Origin: an uncultured Nocardioides sp.
Lineage (GTDB): Bacteria > Actinomycetota > Actinomycetes > Propionibacteriales > Nocardioidaceae
Assembly (NCBI RefSeq): GCF_947489365.1
Contig: NZ_CANLDB010000011.1
Span: 27,918 to 91,917 of the forward strand
Direction of reading: 5' to 3'
DNA length: 64,000 nucleotides
The first letter of the stretch is position 1; each line of letters begins with the position of its first letter. The position numbers and the translations under genes were made by a program. The notes beneath the pieces were generated by a model. The model saw only the letters and a program-made list of their open reading frames with translations. It was not told the DNA's origin and searched no databases. This document shows positions 7,792-16,195 of this stretch, in pieces.

Positions 7792-8758
7792 CCTGCCGGT
7801 TGGCCAGGCCGCTGCGGGCGGCGCGCTCGGCGGCGGAGAGCGACCCGGTGGCGGCGAGCGCCTCGGTGAGCGCGGCGTCGAAGCGCTCGGCGGGCTCCTG
7901 GACCGCCCCGGCGCCGGTGCCGACCGCGAGGTCCCACACCGGGCACAGCACGCCGTGGGAGCGGAACATCCCCACCAGGCGGGAGTCGTCGGTCAGGCGG
8001 CTGGCGTCGGCGGCGTGCAGCCGCGCGAGGGCGTCGAGCAGCGCGTCCTCGGGCTCGGGGCGCACCCAGCGCAGGTGCTCCTTGGTGGACACGTCGCACC
8101 AGTACGCCGCGCCCACGCCGTCGAGCCGGACGGTCGGGACAGCCGCGGAGTCGGCCTGGCCGAGCGCCTCCCCCATCGCGTCGCGGGACTCCTGGTCCAG
8201 GTCGTCGGCCCAGAAGGAGAAGCCGTCGTGGACGGTCACGTCGAGCTCGACATCGGCCACGAGGTCCTGCAGCCGCGGCCCGGCGCCGGGCGCTGCCGTC
8301 ACGACGACCGCCTCCCCGGCCGGCGCGACGAGCGCCCGCTCCAGGACGGCGGCCAGGTCGCGCGACGGGTCGCCGTACGCGTGCTGGACCTGGAGGCCCA
8401 GCCAGACGGTGCCGTCCTCGCGGACCAGCGCCGGCGTGGCGCCGGGCAGCAGGGTGCAGAGCCGGACCGCCCGGTCGTGGGGGTTCTCCGCGGCGTCGCT
8501 CAGCGTCAGCGGCGCGGTGGCGGCGGGGACGAGGTCCTTGAGCGCGACGAGGTCGCACTCCATCGCGAGGCCCGCGAAGGGGCGGGCGACGTACGCCGTG
8601 GCGCCGCCGTCCGCGCCGCCGTGGCAGTTCTTGTAGCGCTTGCCGGAGCCGCAGGGGCAGGGCTGGCGGGGACCGACCTGGCCCTCGCCCCCCGCGCCGG
8701 CGCTCGCGCCGGTGGTGCTGCTCGCGGTCTGGGCTCGGGTGCGGGACGTCTTCGCCAT
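7778..8758 (-). CDS. SEC-C zinc motif / DUF5926 family protein
   Basis: 326 residues. After a short basic, low-complexity N-terminus lies PCPCGSGKRYKNCHGG, the SEC-C zinc-binding motif (C-x-C ... C-H). The rest matches the actinobacterial DUF5926 family of unknown function, with long acidic stretches such as SFWADDLDQESRD. No membrane segment or signal peptide. The ATG at 8758 is seven bases after TAACTT (complement of 8766-8771) and is a leaderless candidate; that -10 overlaps the stop codon of the glycerophosphodiesterase gene upstream, so the gene probably has its own promoter at the end of its neighbour. Confidence 0.82.
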   Translation of the reverse strand: MAKTSRTRAQTASSTTGASAGAGGEGQVGPRQPCPCGSGKRYKNCHGGADGGATAYVARPFAGLAMECDLVALKDLVPAATAPLTLSDAAENPHDRAVRLCTLLPGATPALVREDGTVWLGLQVQHAYGDPSRDLAAVLERALVAPAGEAVVVTAAPGAGPRLQDLVADVELDVTVHDGFSFWADDLDQESRDAMGEALGQADSAAVPTVRLDGVGAAYWCDVSTKEHLRWVRPEPEDALLDALARLHAADASRLTDDSRLVGMFRSHGVLCPVWDLAVGTGAGAVQEPAERFDAALTEALAATGSLSAAERAARSGLANRQVTIR

Positions 8759-8768
8759 GGGCGCCAAG

Positions 8769-9560
8769 TTAGCCGTCGACCAGGGACCTCACGAACGCCG
8801 GCCGGTCGGTGATGTACGCCGAGACACCGAAGGACCGGCACAGCTCCACGTCGGCGCGGGTGTTGACGGTCCACACGTGGATCTCGCGGCCGGCCTCCAC
8901 GAGGCGCCGCCCCAGGCCGGGGTGGTCCCGGAGGTCCTCGACGCCGGGGCCGATGATCCAGTCGTCGCCCACCACCTGTCGGAGGAACGGCCAGTAGTGG
9001 GCGTGGTCGACCAGCATCACGACGGGCACCCGCGGCGCGAGCCGGCGTACCCGCTGGAGGGCGACGTAGGAGAAGCTCATGACCCGGGCCGGGGAGCCCT
9101 CCCGGCCCCAGCCGAAGTCGCGGAGCAGCTCGACGACGCGGCGCTCGACCAGCCCGGCGTACCGGGTGGGGTGCTTGGTCTCGACCGCGAGCTCGACGCG
9201 CTGGCCCGACGCGGTGCGGTGATCGGCCACGCACTCCATCAGGCGACGCAACGTGAGGACCCGGTCTCCGTCCTCGTCCCGCTCGGGCGCCTCGTCGTCG
9301 AGGTCGGCCCAGGGCCGGTGAAGGGCGGTGAGGTCGGTGTCGTCCAGCTGGTCCAGGGTCAGCGTCGAGATCAGCTGCGGCCCGACGGTGTCGCGACCCA
9401 TCGAGCGGTCGTGGACGCAGACCAGGTGGCCGTCGGCGGTCAGGCGGACGTCGCACTCCAGCGCGTCGGCGCCGTCCTCGAGCGCCTTCAGGTAGCCCCC
9501 GAGCGTGTGCTCGGCGACCGAGTCCCCGGTCCCGCGGTGCGACACGACCTGCGGCCTCAT
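8769..9560 (-). CDS. Glycerophosphodiester phosphodiesterase
   Basis: 263 residues with the GDPD TIM-barrel pattern. The N-terminal SHRGTGDSVAEHT holds the first catalytic His, ALECDVRLTADGHLV carries the metal-binding Glu and Asp, and VHDRSMGRDT the second catalytic His. Further barrel strands include VELAVETKH and the C-terminal IHVWTVNTRADVELCRSFGVSAYITDRP. It should cleave glycerophosphodiesters to glycerol-3-phosphate and an alcohol. There is no signal peptide, so action is probably cytoplasmic. ATG start at 9560; the upstream extension of the frame is not protein-like. It is divergent from the DUF4385 gene. Confidence 0.9.
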   Translation of the reverse strand: MRPQVVSHRGTGDSVAEHTLGGYLKALEDGADALECDVRLTADGHLVCVHDRSMGRDTVGPQLISTLTLDQLDDTDLTALHRPWADLDDEAPERDEDGDRVLTLRRLMECVADHRTASGQRVELAVETKHPTRYAGLVERRVVELLRDFGWGREGSPARVMSFSYVALQRVRRLAPRVPVVMLVDHAHYWPFLRQVVGDDWIIGPGVEDLRDHPGLGRRLVEAGREIHVWTVNTRADVELCRSFGVSAYITDRPAFVRSLVDG

Positions 9561-9605
9561 GCTGCGGCATCCTGCCCCATCGCGGCGCCGGGGTACCGCT
9601 GCGAC

Positions 9606-10112
9606 GTGCGCGAGTTCGACTACTCCCTGGACTACGACTCCCTGGACCTCCGCGAGCACCCCGAGCTCTACTCGGTGGGCCGCGGCGAGCAGGGGGTGCT
9701 GCGGGTGCAGCCGTACAAGTCCGAGCTCCTGCCGCTGTGGCGGTTCGCGACGGAGGAGGCCGCCCGCGAGTCCTCCGAGGCGATCACCGAGCGCTTCCAC
9801 GCCTACCTCGCGGACGACGACTTCGTCGGCGCCGACATGGCGCGCAAGTTCCTGCAGATGGGCTACACCCGCTCACGCCGGTACGCCAACCACCGCGGCG
9901 GCAAGAAGTACGACGGCCCGGTGCCGGAGGACAAGAAGGGGGTCAGCGGGGCCCACGGCCGGGCCGAGAAACCGCGGCTCGAGCGGGAGGACCAGGACCC
10001 GGAGAAGGTGGCGGCCGCGGCCGTGTTCAAGGCGGCCTGGCGCGCGGCGGCCGACGACCCGACGTACCGGCGGATGAAGAAGCGGCACCGCGAGCAGCAC
10101 GAGGACGCCTGA
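9606..10112 (+). CDS. DUF4385 family protein
   Basis: 168 residues starting with GTG (VREFDYSLDYDSLDLREHPELYSVGRGEQGVL). This N-terminus, the middle part FVGADMARKFLQMGYTRSRRYANHRGGKKYD and the basic, Lys/Arg-rich tail match DUF4385, a small family of unknown function in many bacteria. No membrane segments. TACCGC lies six bases before the GTG, near the leaderless pattern. It converges on the histidine kinase gene with only nine bases between the stops. Confidence 0.75.
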   Translation: MREFDYSLDYDSLDLREHPELYSVGRGEQGVLRVQPYKSELLPLWRFATEEAARESSEAITERFHAYLADDDFVGADMARKFLQMGYTRSRRYANHRGGKKYDGPVPEDKKGVSGAHGRAEKPRLEREDQDPEKVAAAAVFKAAWRAAADDPTYRRMKKRHREQHEDA

Positions 10113-10121
10113 CCCTGCGTC

Positions 10122-11588
10122 TCACCCCGCCGCCGCGGCCTCCGGGTCGAGCGGGAGGTGGACGGTGAAGGTGCTGCCGGCGCCGAGCTCGCTCTCGACA
10201 CCGACACGGCCGCCGTGGAGCTCGACGATGGAGCGGGTGATGACGAGCCCCAGACCGGTGCCGGGGGTGTCGCGCACGGAGGCCCGGTCGGCCCGGAAGA
10301 ACTTGGTGAAGAGCTGGTCCAGCTCCGCGGTGGTCATCCCGATGCCGCGGTCGCGCACCGCGATGGTGACCTCCGACCCGTCGAGCCCCACGGTGACGTC
10401 GATCGTCGACCGGGGCGGGCTGTACTTGTGGGCGTTCGAGACCAGGTTCGTGACGACCTGCTCGAGCCGGCGGGGGTCGCCCACGAGGGGCACCGACGCC
10501 GCGGACGAGCTGACGGCGAGCGTCTGGTCCTTGCCCGACACCAGCGGCGCGACGGCGCTCGCCACGTCGCCGACGAGTGCCACGACGTCGAGCGGCTCGA
10601 CCTCGATCCGCAGGGTGCCGGGCTCGAGGCGCGCCACGTCGAGCAGGTCGGCGACCAGGGTGTCGAGCCGGTGGGCGTTGGCCAGCACGACCTCGAGCAT
10701 CCGCCGTTGCGGGTCCGGGGCCGCTCCGTGGTCGGCGTGGTCGGCGTGGTCGGCCTGGTCGGCGCGGTCGGCGCGGTCGGCGCGGTCGGCGACCTGGTCG
10801 AGCACCAGCTCGGTGTAGCCGAGGATGGAGCTCAGCGGGGTGCGCAGCTCGTGGCTCACGAGGTTCACGAACTCGTCCTGGAGTGCTGCGGACCGGCGCG
10901 CGACCTCCAGGCCGACACGACGCTCCTCCGCCTCGCGCCGCGAGTCGATGAGCAGCCGGGTCCGGGTCTCGAGCACGCCGCGAGCCTGGGCGAACAAGAC
11001 GACGAGCCCGACGAGGGCGAGCATCCCGCCGCCGGTGTCGACCCACGCGAGCACCTCGGGGTCGAGGCCCGAGCTTCGACCCAGCCCGTGGCTCCCGACC
11101 ATCGCGACGAGGGCCACGGCGAGGCCCGCGACCGCGATCAGCCGCGCCGGCCACCCGGCCACGAACTGCATGGTGAACACCACCGGCAGCATGCTGGCCA
11201 CCACGACGGTGATGACCTCCTCGGGCACCAGCAACGAGATCGCGCAGATCACCCCGAGGACGTTGACCGCGAACAGCAGGACGCCGGCCTGGAGCCGTCC
11301 GGCCAGGACCAGCCGTGCGCACAGGAGGTCGACCGCTCCCCCGACGACGGCGAGGACCGCCACCCCGGCCAGCCGCCGGTTGTCGAGCAGCAGCCAGCCG
11401 CCGAGGAAGAGGACCGCGTAGACCATGGACAGGGCGGCCAGCCAGGCGCAGGCGAGGAAGGCGCGTCGCCGCAGGACCGGGTCGTCGAGGTCACCGTCGG
11501 CGACGTCGTCCAGGGAGGTCGGCCCGCCCTGCGGGGAGCGTGGCAGCGTCCTGGGCCCGCCCCCACCGTCGGTCACGGGCGGCATCAT
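10122..11588 (-). CDS. Membrane sensor histidine kinase, orphan
   Basis: About 488 residues. Residues 45-230 hold several hydrophobic segments (for example AGVLLFAVNVLGVICAISLL), so the sensor part is a multi-pass membrane domain without a large extracellular loop. Then come a coiled linker, the H-box EFVNLVSHELRTPLSSILGYTE, the N-box NLVSNAHKYSP, the G1 box DRGIGM and the G2 box GTGLGLVITRSIV. Between the H-box helix and the next helix is a repeated ADR/ADH tripeptide insert. No response regulator gene is adjacent. The start is uncertain: ATG at 11588 or 11585, or GTG at 11612. Confidence 0.88.
   Translation of the reverse strand: MMPPVTDGGGGPRTLPRSPQGGPTSLDDVADGDLDDPVLRRRAFLACAWLAALSMVYAVLFLGGWLLLDNRRLAGVAVLAVVGGAVDLLCARLVLAGRLQAGVLLFAVNVLGVICAISLLVPEEVITVVVASMLPVVFTMQFVAGWPARLIAVAGLAVALVAMVGSHGLGRSSGLDPEVLAWVDTGGGMLALVGLVVLFAQARGVLETRTRLLIDSRREAEERRVGLEVARRSAALQDEFVNLVSHELRTPLSSILGYTELVLDQVADRADRADRADQADHADHADHGAAPDPQRRMLEVVLANAHRLDTLVADLLDVARLEPGTLRIEVEPLDVVALVGDVASAVAPLVSGKDQTLAVSSSAASVPLVGDPRRLEQVVTNLVSNAHKYSPPRSTIDVTVGLDGSEVTIAVRDRGIGMTTAELDQLFTKFFRADRASVRDTPGTGLGLVITRSIVELHGGRVGVESELGAGSTFTVHLPLDPEAAAAG
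10728..10790. repeat. Seven tandem 9-bp units inside the histidine kinase gene
   Basis: Seven units related to GTGGTCGGC or GCGGTCGGC encode, on the minus strand, ADR x3, ADQ, then ADH x3. The units stay in frame, and the insert lengthens the dimerisation/phosphotransfer region just after the H-box helix. The repeat is likely to vary in copy number by slippage. Confidence 0.9.
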
Positions 11589-11651
11589 GCCCCACGCCGA
11601 CCCGATCCGCACGGCTTCCGTCGGTCGTCGCCCTGGCGACGACGGCGCGGC

Positions 11652-12668
11652 TCAGAGCCAGCCGCGGCGCGTGAAGGCGGCGTACAGGGCGACGCCCATG
11701 AGCAGCATCAGCCCGATCGCCATCGGGTAGCCGTAGGTCCAGTCGAGCTCGGGCATGACCTCGAAGTTCATGCCGTAGACGGTGCCGACCAGGGTCGGGG
11801 CGAAGAGGATGGCCGCCCACGCCGAGATCCGCTTGACCTCCTCGTTCTGGGCGAGGCTGGTGGCCGTGAGCTGCTGGGTCTCCTCGTTCTGGCGCTGACC
11901 GACCAGGGTCGCGTTGACGGTGAGGATGTTCTGCAGCAGCACCCGGAAGCCGTCGGCGCGCTCGACGATCGGGATCGCGTGGTCGTGGACGTCGCGCAGG
12001 TAGCGCCGCAGCTCGTCGTCCACGCCGTACTTCTCGAAGCCGGCGGCCAGGTCGGTCAGCATCCGCAGCAGCGGGCGGGTGGCCCGCTGGAACTCGATGA
12101 CCTCGCGGAACAGCTCGTAGATGCGCCGCGAGACCGACGGGTCGCCGGCGAACACCTGGTCCTCGATCTCGTCGATGTCGTTCTCGAGGCCCTCGACGAC
12201 GGGGAGGTACTCGTCGACGACCTGGTCGAGGATCGCGTAGAGGACCGCCTCGGGGCCCAGCCGCAGCAGGGCGGGCTGCGACTCGAGCCGACGGCGTACC
12301 CGGGCCAGGTCCGGCGACTCGGCGTGACGGACCGTGACGACGAAGTCGTCGCCGGTGAAGACGTGGAGCTCGCCGAACTCGACCCGCTCGTCGGCCTCGA
12401 CGTAGCGGGCGGGGCGCAGGACGGTGAACAGGACGTCGCCGTACCGCTCGAGCTTGGCCCGCTGGTGGGCGGCGATCGTGTCCTCGACGGCCAGCTCGTG
12501 GATCGCGAACTCGGCCGCCACCGACCGCACCTCCCCCGGGTCGGGGCGGTACAGGCCGATCCACCCCATCCCCTGCTGGTCGCGCAGCAGCTCGTAGGTG
12601 ACCTCGAGCGTCGGGGGTTCGGCGTGACGTCGTCCGTCGACGTAGACGGCGTTGTCGAGCACGGTCAT
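11652..12668 (-). CDS. corA: CorA family magnesium/cobalt transporter
   Basis: 338 residues. A cytoplasmic funnel domain (about residues 1-270) with long helices such as EGLENDIDEIEDQVFAG is followed by two C-terminal membrane helices. The CorA signature YGMNF sits between them (LVGTVYGMNFEVMPELDWTYGYP). Pentameric CorA channels import Mg2+ and sometimes Co2+ or Ni2+. GGAGG at 12675-12679 lies six bases before the ATG at 12668, one of the few clear ribosome binding sites in this window. It is divergent from the Fpg-type glycosylase gene. Confidence 0.93.
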   Translation of the reverse strand: MTVLDNAVYVDGRRHAEPPTLEVTYELLRDQQGMGWIGLYRPDPGEVRSVAAEFAIHELAVEDTIAAHQRAKLERYGDVLFTVLRPARYVEADERVEFGELHVFTGDDFVVTVRHAESPDLARVRRRLESQPALLRLGPEAVLYAILDQVVDEYLPVVEGLENDIDEIEDQVFAGDPSVSRRIYELFREVIEFQRATRPLLRMLTDLAAGFEKYGVDDELRRYLRDVHDHAIPIVERADGFRVLLQNILTVNATLVGQRQNEETQQLTATSLAQNEEVKRISAWAAILFAPTLVGTVYGMNFEVMPELDWTYGYPMAIGLMLLMGVALYAAFTRRGWL

Positions 12669-12759
12669 GGGCCGCCTCCGGTCCTCGCTGCTGGGGCGCG
12701 GGGAGGCTACGCCCCGCGAGGGACCCGGAGGTGAACGGTGCGGTGAATAGGATGACGCC

Positions 12760-13644
12760 GTGCCCGAGCTGCCCGAGGTGGAGGCGCTGGCCCTGGACCT
12801 GCGGGGTCGGCTGTCCGGCCGCGCGATCACGAACGTCCACCTCGCCGCGTTCAGCGCGCTGAAGACCTACGACCCCCCGGCGTCCGCCCTCGACGGGACG
12901 CTCGTGGACGACGTGACCCGGCACGGCAAGTTCCTCGACATCTCGGCGTCCGGGCTGCACCTGGTGATGCACCTGGCGCGTGCGGGCTGGGTCCGGTGGC
13001 GCGACGAGGTCCCGACCCTGCCGCCGAAGCCGAGCAACAAGTCCCCGATGGCCGCCCGCATCGTCCTCGACACCCCCGAGGGCCAGCAGGCGCCGTCCGG
13101 GCTCGACGTCACCGAGGCCGGCACCCGGAAGTCGCTCGCGCTGTACGTCGTCCGCGACCCCGCCGACGTCGAGGGCATCGCCCGCCTCGGCCCGGACCCG
13201 CTGGCCGACGCGTTCACGATCGACGTCCTGCGCCGGATCCTCGCCGACGCCGGCCGCGCCCAGGTCAAGGGCGTCCTGCGCCACCAGGGCACCATCGCCG
13301 GCATCGGCAACGCCTACTCCGACGAGCTCCTGCACGCGGCGCGGATGTCGCCGTTCAAGCCCGCGAGCTCGCTGAGCGAGACAGAGGTCGAGACCCTGTA
13401 CGCCGCCATCCGCGACGTCCTCGGCGCCGCCGTCGCCCGCGCCAGCGGCAAGCCCGCCGCCGACCTCAAGGGCGAGAAGAAGGCCAACCTCGCCGTCCAC
13501 GGCCGCACCGGCCAGACCTGCCCGGTGTGCGGGGACACGGTCCGCGAGGTGTCCTTCGCGGACTCGAGCCTGCAGTACTGCCCGACCTGCCAGACCGGCG
13601 GCAAGCCGCTCGCCGACCGGCGGATGTCGCGGCTGCTGAAGTAG
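12760..13644 (+). CDS. Fpg/Nei family DNA glycosylase
   Basis: 294 residues. After initiator removal the N-terminus is PELPEVEALALDL, with the catalytic proline and Glu of the family. RHGKFLDI carries the conserved Lys region; the helix-two-turn-helix lies in VLRHQGTIAGIGNAYSDELL; the C-terminus has a zinc finger, CPVCGDTVREV ... YCPTCQTGG. It should excise oxidised bases and nick the abasic site (base excision repair). Whether its preference is Fpg-like (8-oxoguanine) or Nei-like cannot be settled here. The GTG at 12760 follows TAGGAT (12748-12753) by six bases: a leaderless candidate. Confidence 0.9.
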   Translation: MPELPEVEALALDLRGRLSGRAITNVHLAAFSALKTYDPPASALDGTLVDDVTRHGKFLDISASGLHLVMHLARAGWVRWRDEVPTLPPKPSNKSPMAARIVLDTPEGQQAPSGLDVTEAGTRKSLALYVVRDPADVEGIARLGPDPLADAFTIDVLRRILADAGRAQVKGVLRHQGTIAGIGNAYSDELLHAARMSPFKPASSLSETEVETLYAAIRDVLGAAVARASGKPAADLKGEKKANLAVHGRTGQTCPVCGDTVREVSFADSSLQYCPTCQTGGKPLADRRMSRLLK

Positions 13645-13657
13645 CGCCACTCCCGCC

Positions 13658-13704
13658 GGTCGAGGTGCGACGAGCCTTGGCGAGGAGCCTCGAGACCCGG
13701 TGAG
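13658..13704 (+). repeat. Dispersed intergenic repeat, copy 1
   Basis: Begins GGTCGAGGTGCGACGAGCC and ends GAGACCCGGTGAG. Related copies lie at 16615-16722 and 52495-52543. It sits directly after the glycosylase stop codon. Confidence 0.75.
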
Positions 13705-13710
13705 CCGACG

Positions 13711-13859
13711 TACTCCCCGACGTTACGGCCCGGATTCGGGCCGAAACACGGTCAGAACGTCGGGGACTACCCGCTGCGGCCCACCGAGGGCCGGCGGCGA
13801 GCTCCATTCCTGACGGTGCGACCACGATCCCGCCCTAGAGACGGTCGAAACGTCAGGAA
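13711..13859. repeat. Two adjacent palindromic repeats left of the tad remnant
   Basis: The first has arms at 13711-13724 and 13756-13769 (TACTCCCCGACGTT pairing with 13 of 14 bases). The second has perfect 9-bp arms TTCCTGACG (13807-13815) and CGTCAGGAA (13851-13859). Between them lies a GGCCG-rich spacer. A further inverted partial copy of the first one's centre (GGCCCGGATCCGGG read on the minus strand) overlaps 13876-13912. No gene is seen here. Confidence 0.75.
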
Positions 13860-13913
13860 CCAGCCTGGCCCCGGGACTCCCGTAATCCGAACGTTGTGAC
13901 CCGGATCCGGGCC

Positions 13914-14500
13914 AACGAGCCCGCCGGCCTGACCCCCCACTGCGTCGCCGCCGCGCTCGGCGAGACGGTTTGCCCGGTAGGCGACGCCACGGTCCTCGCC
14001 GTGCACGAGGTGCTTCGCCGCGACGTCGTCGGCGCCGGGCCGCTGGAGCCCCTGTTTCGATCGCCCGGGGTGACCGAGGTGCTGGTCAACGGCCCCGAGC
14101 AGGTGTTCGTCGACCGCGGGACGGGCTGGAGCCGACGGGCGTTCTCTTCGCCTCTCACGCGGCCGTCCGCCGCTTCCACGCCGTCCTCGCCCCTGTCGCC
14201 CGGACCGGCACGGTGCTGTCGCTGCGCGTCCCGCGCATGCGCGCCCACACGCTGGCCGAGCTCGTCGCCGCGGGCTCGGTGAGCGCCGACGGCGCGCGTG
14301 CTCGTCGACCTCGTGGCCTCCCGGGCGGCGTTCCTTGACTCCGGCGGCACCGGCTTGAGCAAGACGACGCTGCTGGCGCCGCTGCTCTCGACCGTGCCTC
14401 CCGCGAAGCGGATAGTGCTGGTCGAGGACGCCCGCGAGCTGCGCCCGGACCACCCGCACGTGGTCGGGCTGAAGGCCCGGCGGCACACCGAAATGGGCCA
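13914..14500 (+). pseudogene. Remnant of a TadA/CpaF-type secretion ATPase
   Basis: Three pieces of one family appear in order. Piece one (to about 14140) reads EPAGLTPHCVAAALGE through VGAGPLEPLFRSPGVTEVLVNGPEQVFVDRGTGW. Piece two, in another frame (about 14140-14290), reads AAVRRFHAVLAPVARTG then LSLRVPRMRAHTLAELVAAGSV. Piece three, back in the first frame (about 14290-14490), reads VDLVASRAAFLDSGGTG, LSKTTLLAPLLSTVPPAKR and IVLVEDARELRPDHPHVVG. There are at least two frameshifts, about 28 codons are missing between AAVRR and HAVLAPVA, the Walker A lysine region is altered (GTGLSKTT for GTGSGKTT), and the C-terminal part is absent. The gene is dead. No other tad or pilus genes are in the window. 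Repeats bracket it on both sides. Confidence 0.85.
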
Positions 14501-14606
14501 GAACGTCAGGGACTGCCCGCCACAGCCCACTGCGGGACCGGCAGCCGCCGTACTCCCCGTTGCGGCCCGGATCCGGCTGAAGTCACGGTTTGAACGTCCG
14601 GGAGTA
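14495..14606. repeat. Palindromic repeat copies right of the tad remnant
   Basis: 14495-14540 repeats the right-hand part of the left block (AGAACGTC, GGGACT and CCCAC shared with 13754-13790). 14551-14606 is a second copy of the palindrome at 13711-13769: arms TACTCCC and GGGAGTA, and a matching centre with CGGCCCGGAT, CACGGT and GAACGT. Both are in the same orientation as on the left. The stretch to 14639 holds nothing else recognised. Confidence 0.7.
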
Positions 14607-14639
14607 CCGACCGCGCGGCCGCCGGAGCCGACCGCCACC

Positions 14640-16139
14640 TCAGTGCGACGTGAGCCGCCCGGTGAGGCGCTCGTGGCGCTCGGCGCTGGGTCCGGCGAGG
14701 CCGACGATCTCGACCTCGTGGCCGCGGCGGGCGTACTTGGTGGTGATCGCGTCGAGCGAGGCGACGGTGGAGGCGTCCCAGACGTGCGCGTCGGTCAGGT
14801 CGATGCGGACCCGCTCGGGGTCGGCGACGTAGTCGAACTGCGTCACCAGGTCGTGCGAGGAGGCGAAGAAGAGCTCGCCGGTCACGCGGTACACCGCGGC
14901 GGGGACGCCGTCCGGGTCGGTCACCACCGACCGCTCGGTGTCCGTCACGTGCGCGACGCGGCGGGCGAACAGGGTCATCGCCACCAGGACCCCGACCACG
15001 ACGCCGATCGCCAGGTTGTGGGTGGCGACGGTGACGACCACGGTCGAGAGCATCACGAGGGTCTCCGAGCGCGGCATCCGGCGCAGCGTCGCGGGCCGGA
15101 CCGAGTGCCAGTCGAAGGTCGCCACCGAGACCATGACCATCACCGCGACGAGGGCGGCCATGGGGATGATCGCCACCACGTCGCCGAACCCGACCACCAG
15201 CACGAGCAGCAGGAGGCCGGCGAGGAAGGTCGAGACCCGGCTGCGGGCACCCGAGACCTTCACGTTGATCATCGTCTGGCCGATCATCGCGCAGCCGCCC
15301 ATGCCACCGGTGAAGCCGGTGATCACGTTCGCGGCGCCCTGGCCCCACGACTCGCGGGTCTTGCTCGAGGGCGTGTCGGTGATGTCGTCGACGAGCTTGG
15401 CCGTCATCAGCGACTCCAGCAGCCCGACGAGCGCCATCGCGAGCGCGTACGGCGCGACGATCTGCAGCGTCTCGAGCGTCAGGGGCACGTTCGGGACCAG
15501 CAGCGACGGCAGCGAGTCCGGCAGCTCCCCCTCACCGCCGACGTCCGGCACGGTGAGGGCGCCGAGGACGGTGAAGCCGGTCAGGGCGACGATCGCCACC
15601 AGCGGGGCCGGGACCACGGTGGTGACCCGCGGCAGGCCGGCGATGATCGCGATGCCGACGGCGACCATCGGGTAGACGACCCACGGGACGTCGACGAGGT
15701 ACGGGACCTGCGCCATGAAGATGAGGATCGCCAGGGCGTTGACGAACCCGACCATCACCGAGCGCGGGATGAAGCGCATCAACCGGCCGAAGCCGGCGAG
15801 CCCCAGCACCACCTGGATGAGCCCGCCCAGGACGACGGTCGCGAGCAGGTAGTCCAGGCCGTGGTCCCGCATCACCGGCGCGATGACCAGGGCGATCGCC
15901 CCGGTCGCGGCCGAGATCATCGCGGGACGTCCGCCGAGGAAGGCGATCGAGACCGCCATCGTGAACGACGCGAACAGCCCGACCCGCGGGTCGACGCCGG
16001 CGATGATGGAGAACGAGATCGCCTCGGGGATGAGGGCCAGCGCGACCACGAGACCGGCCAGGGCCTCGGTGCGCAGCAGGCGGGGCGAGCGGAGGACGTC
16101 GCGCACGGTGGGGGACGTCGTCAGGGTGGCGGTGGGCAC
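14640..16139 (-). CDS. SulP family anion transporter with STAS domain
   Basis: 499 residues. The SulP core has about 10-14 membrane segments, beginning LRTEALAGLVVALALIPEAISFSIIAGVDPRVGL, with FTGGMGGCAMIGQTMINVK in the second half, and ends in a cytoplasmic STAS domain (VRIDLTDAHVWDASTVASLDAI). SulP proteins carry sulfate, bicarbonate or dicarboxylates; this sequence alone does not decide which. The GTG at 16139 was chosen over TTG at 16148. A -10-like TAGGTT (complement of 16148-16153) overlaps the 20-bp palindrome shared with the divergent MerR gene, which probably controls this transporter. Confidence 0.9.
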   Translation of the reverse strand: MPTATLTTSPTVRDVLRSPRLLRTEALAGLVVALALIPEAISFSIIAGVDPRVGLFASFTMAVSIAFLGGRPAMISAATGAIALVIAPVMRDHGLDYLLATVVLGGLIQVVLGLAGFGRLMRFIPRSVMVGFVNALAILIFMAQVPYLVDVPWVVYPMVAVGIAIIAGLPRVTTVVPAPLVAIVALTGFTVLGALTVPDVGGEGELPDSLPSLLVPNVPLTLETLQIVAPYALAMALVGLLESLMTAKLVDDITDTPSSKTRESWGQGAANVITGFTGGMGGCAMIGQTMINVKVSGARSRVSTFLAGLLLLVLVVGFGDVVAIIPMAALVAVMVMVSVATFDWHSVRPATLRRMPRSETLVMLSTVVVTVATHNLAIGVVVGVLVAMTLFARRVAHVTDTERSVVTDPDGVPAAVYRVTGELFFASSHDLVTQFDYVADPERVRIDLTDAHVWDASTVASLDAITTKYARRGHEVEIVGLAGPSAERHERLTGRLTSH

Positions 16140-16147
16140 GGGACGCA

Positions 16148-16178
16148 AACCTACCCTTACGTAAGGGTAGAGTCCGAA
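16148..16178. promoter_or_regulatory. Perfect 20-bp palindrome between SulP and MerR genes
   Basis: CTACCCTTACGTAAGGGTAG at 16151-16170 is a perfect palindrome. TAGGTT (minus strand, 16153-16148) and TAGAGT (plus strand, 16168-16173) are -10-like hexamers at its two ends, so both divergent promoters overlap it. On the minus strand, TTCGGA (complement of 16173-16178) lies 19 bp from TAGGTT, the long spacing typical of MerR-activated promoters. The palindrome is the expected operator of the adjacent MerR protein. Confidence 0.8.
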
Positions 16179-16195
16179 TCCGCGGACACGACAGG

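Noticed and set aside
10158..12734. Long plus-strand frame opposite the histidine kinase and corA
   Set aside because: Antisense shadow with biased composition; both minus-strand genes have clear family motifs throughout.
13896..14282. Intact small gene starting with GTG 13896
   Set aside because: The first 18 bases belong to a repeat copy, and the frame loses TadA homology near 14140 where another frame takes over; it is part of the pseudogene.
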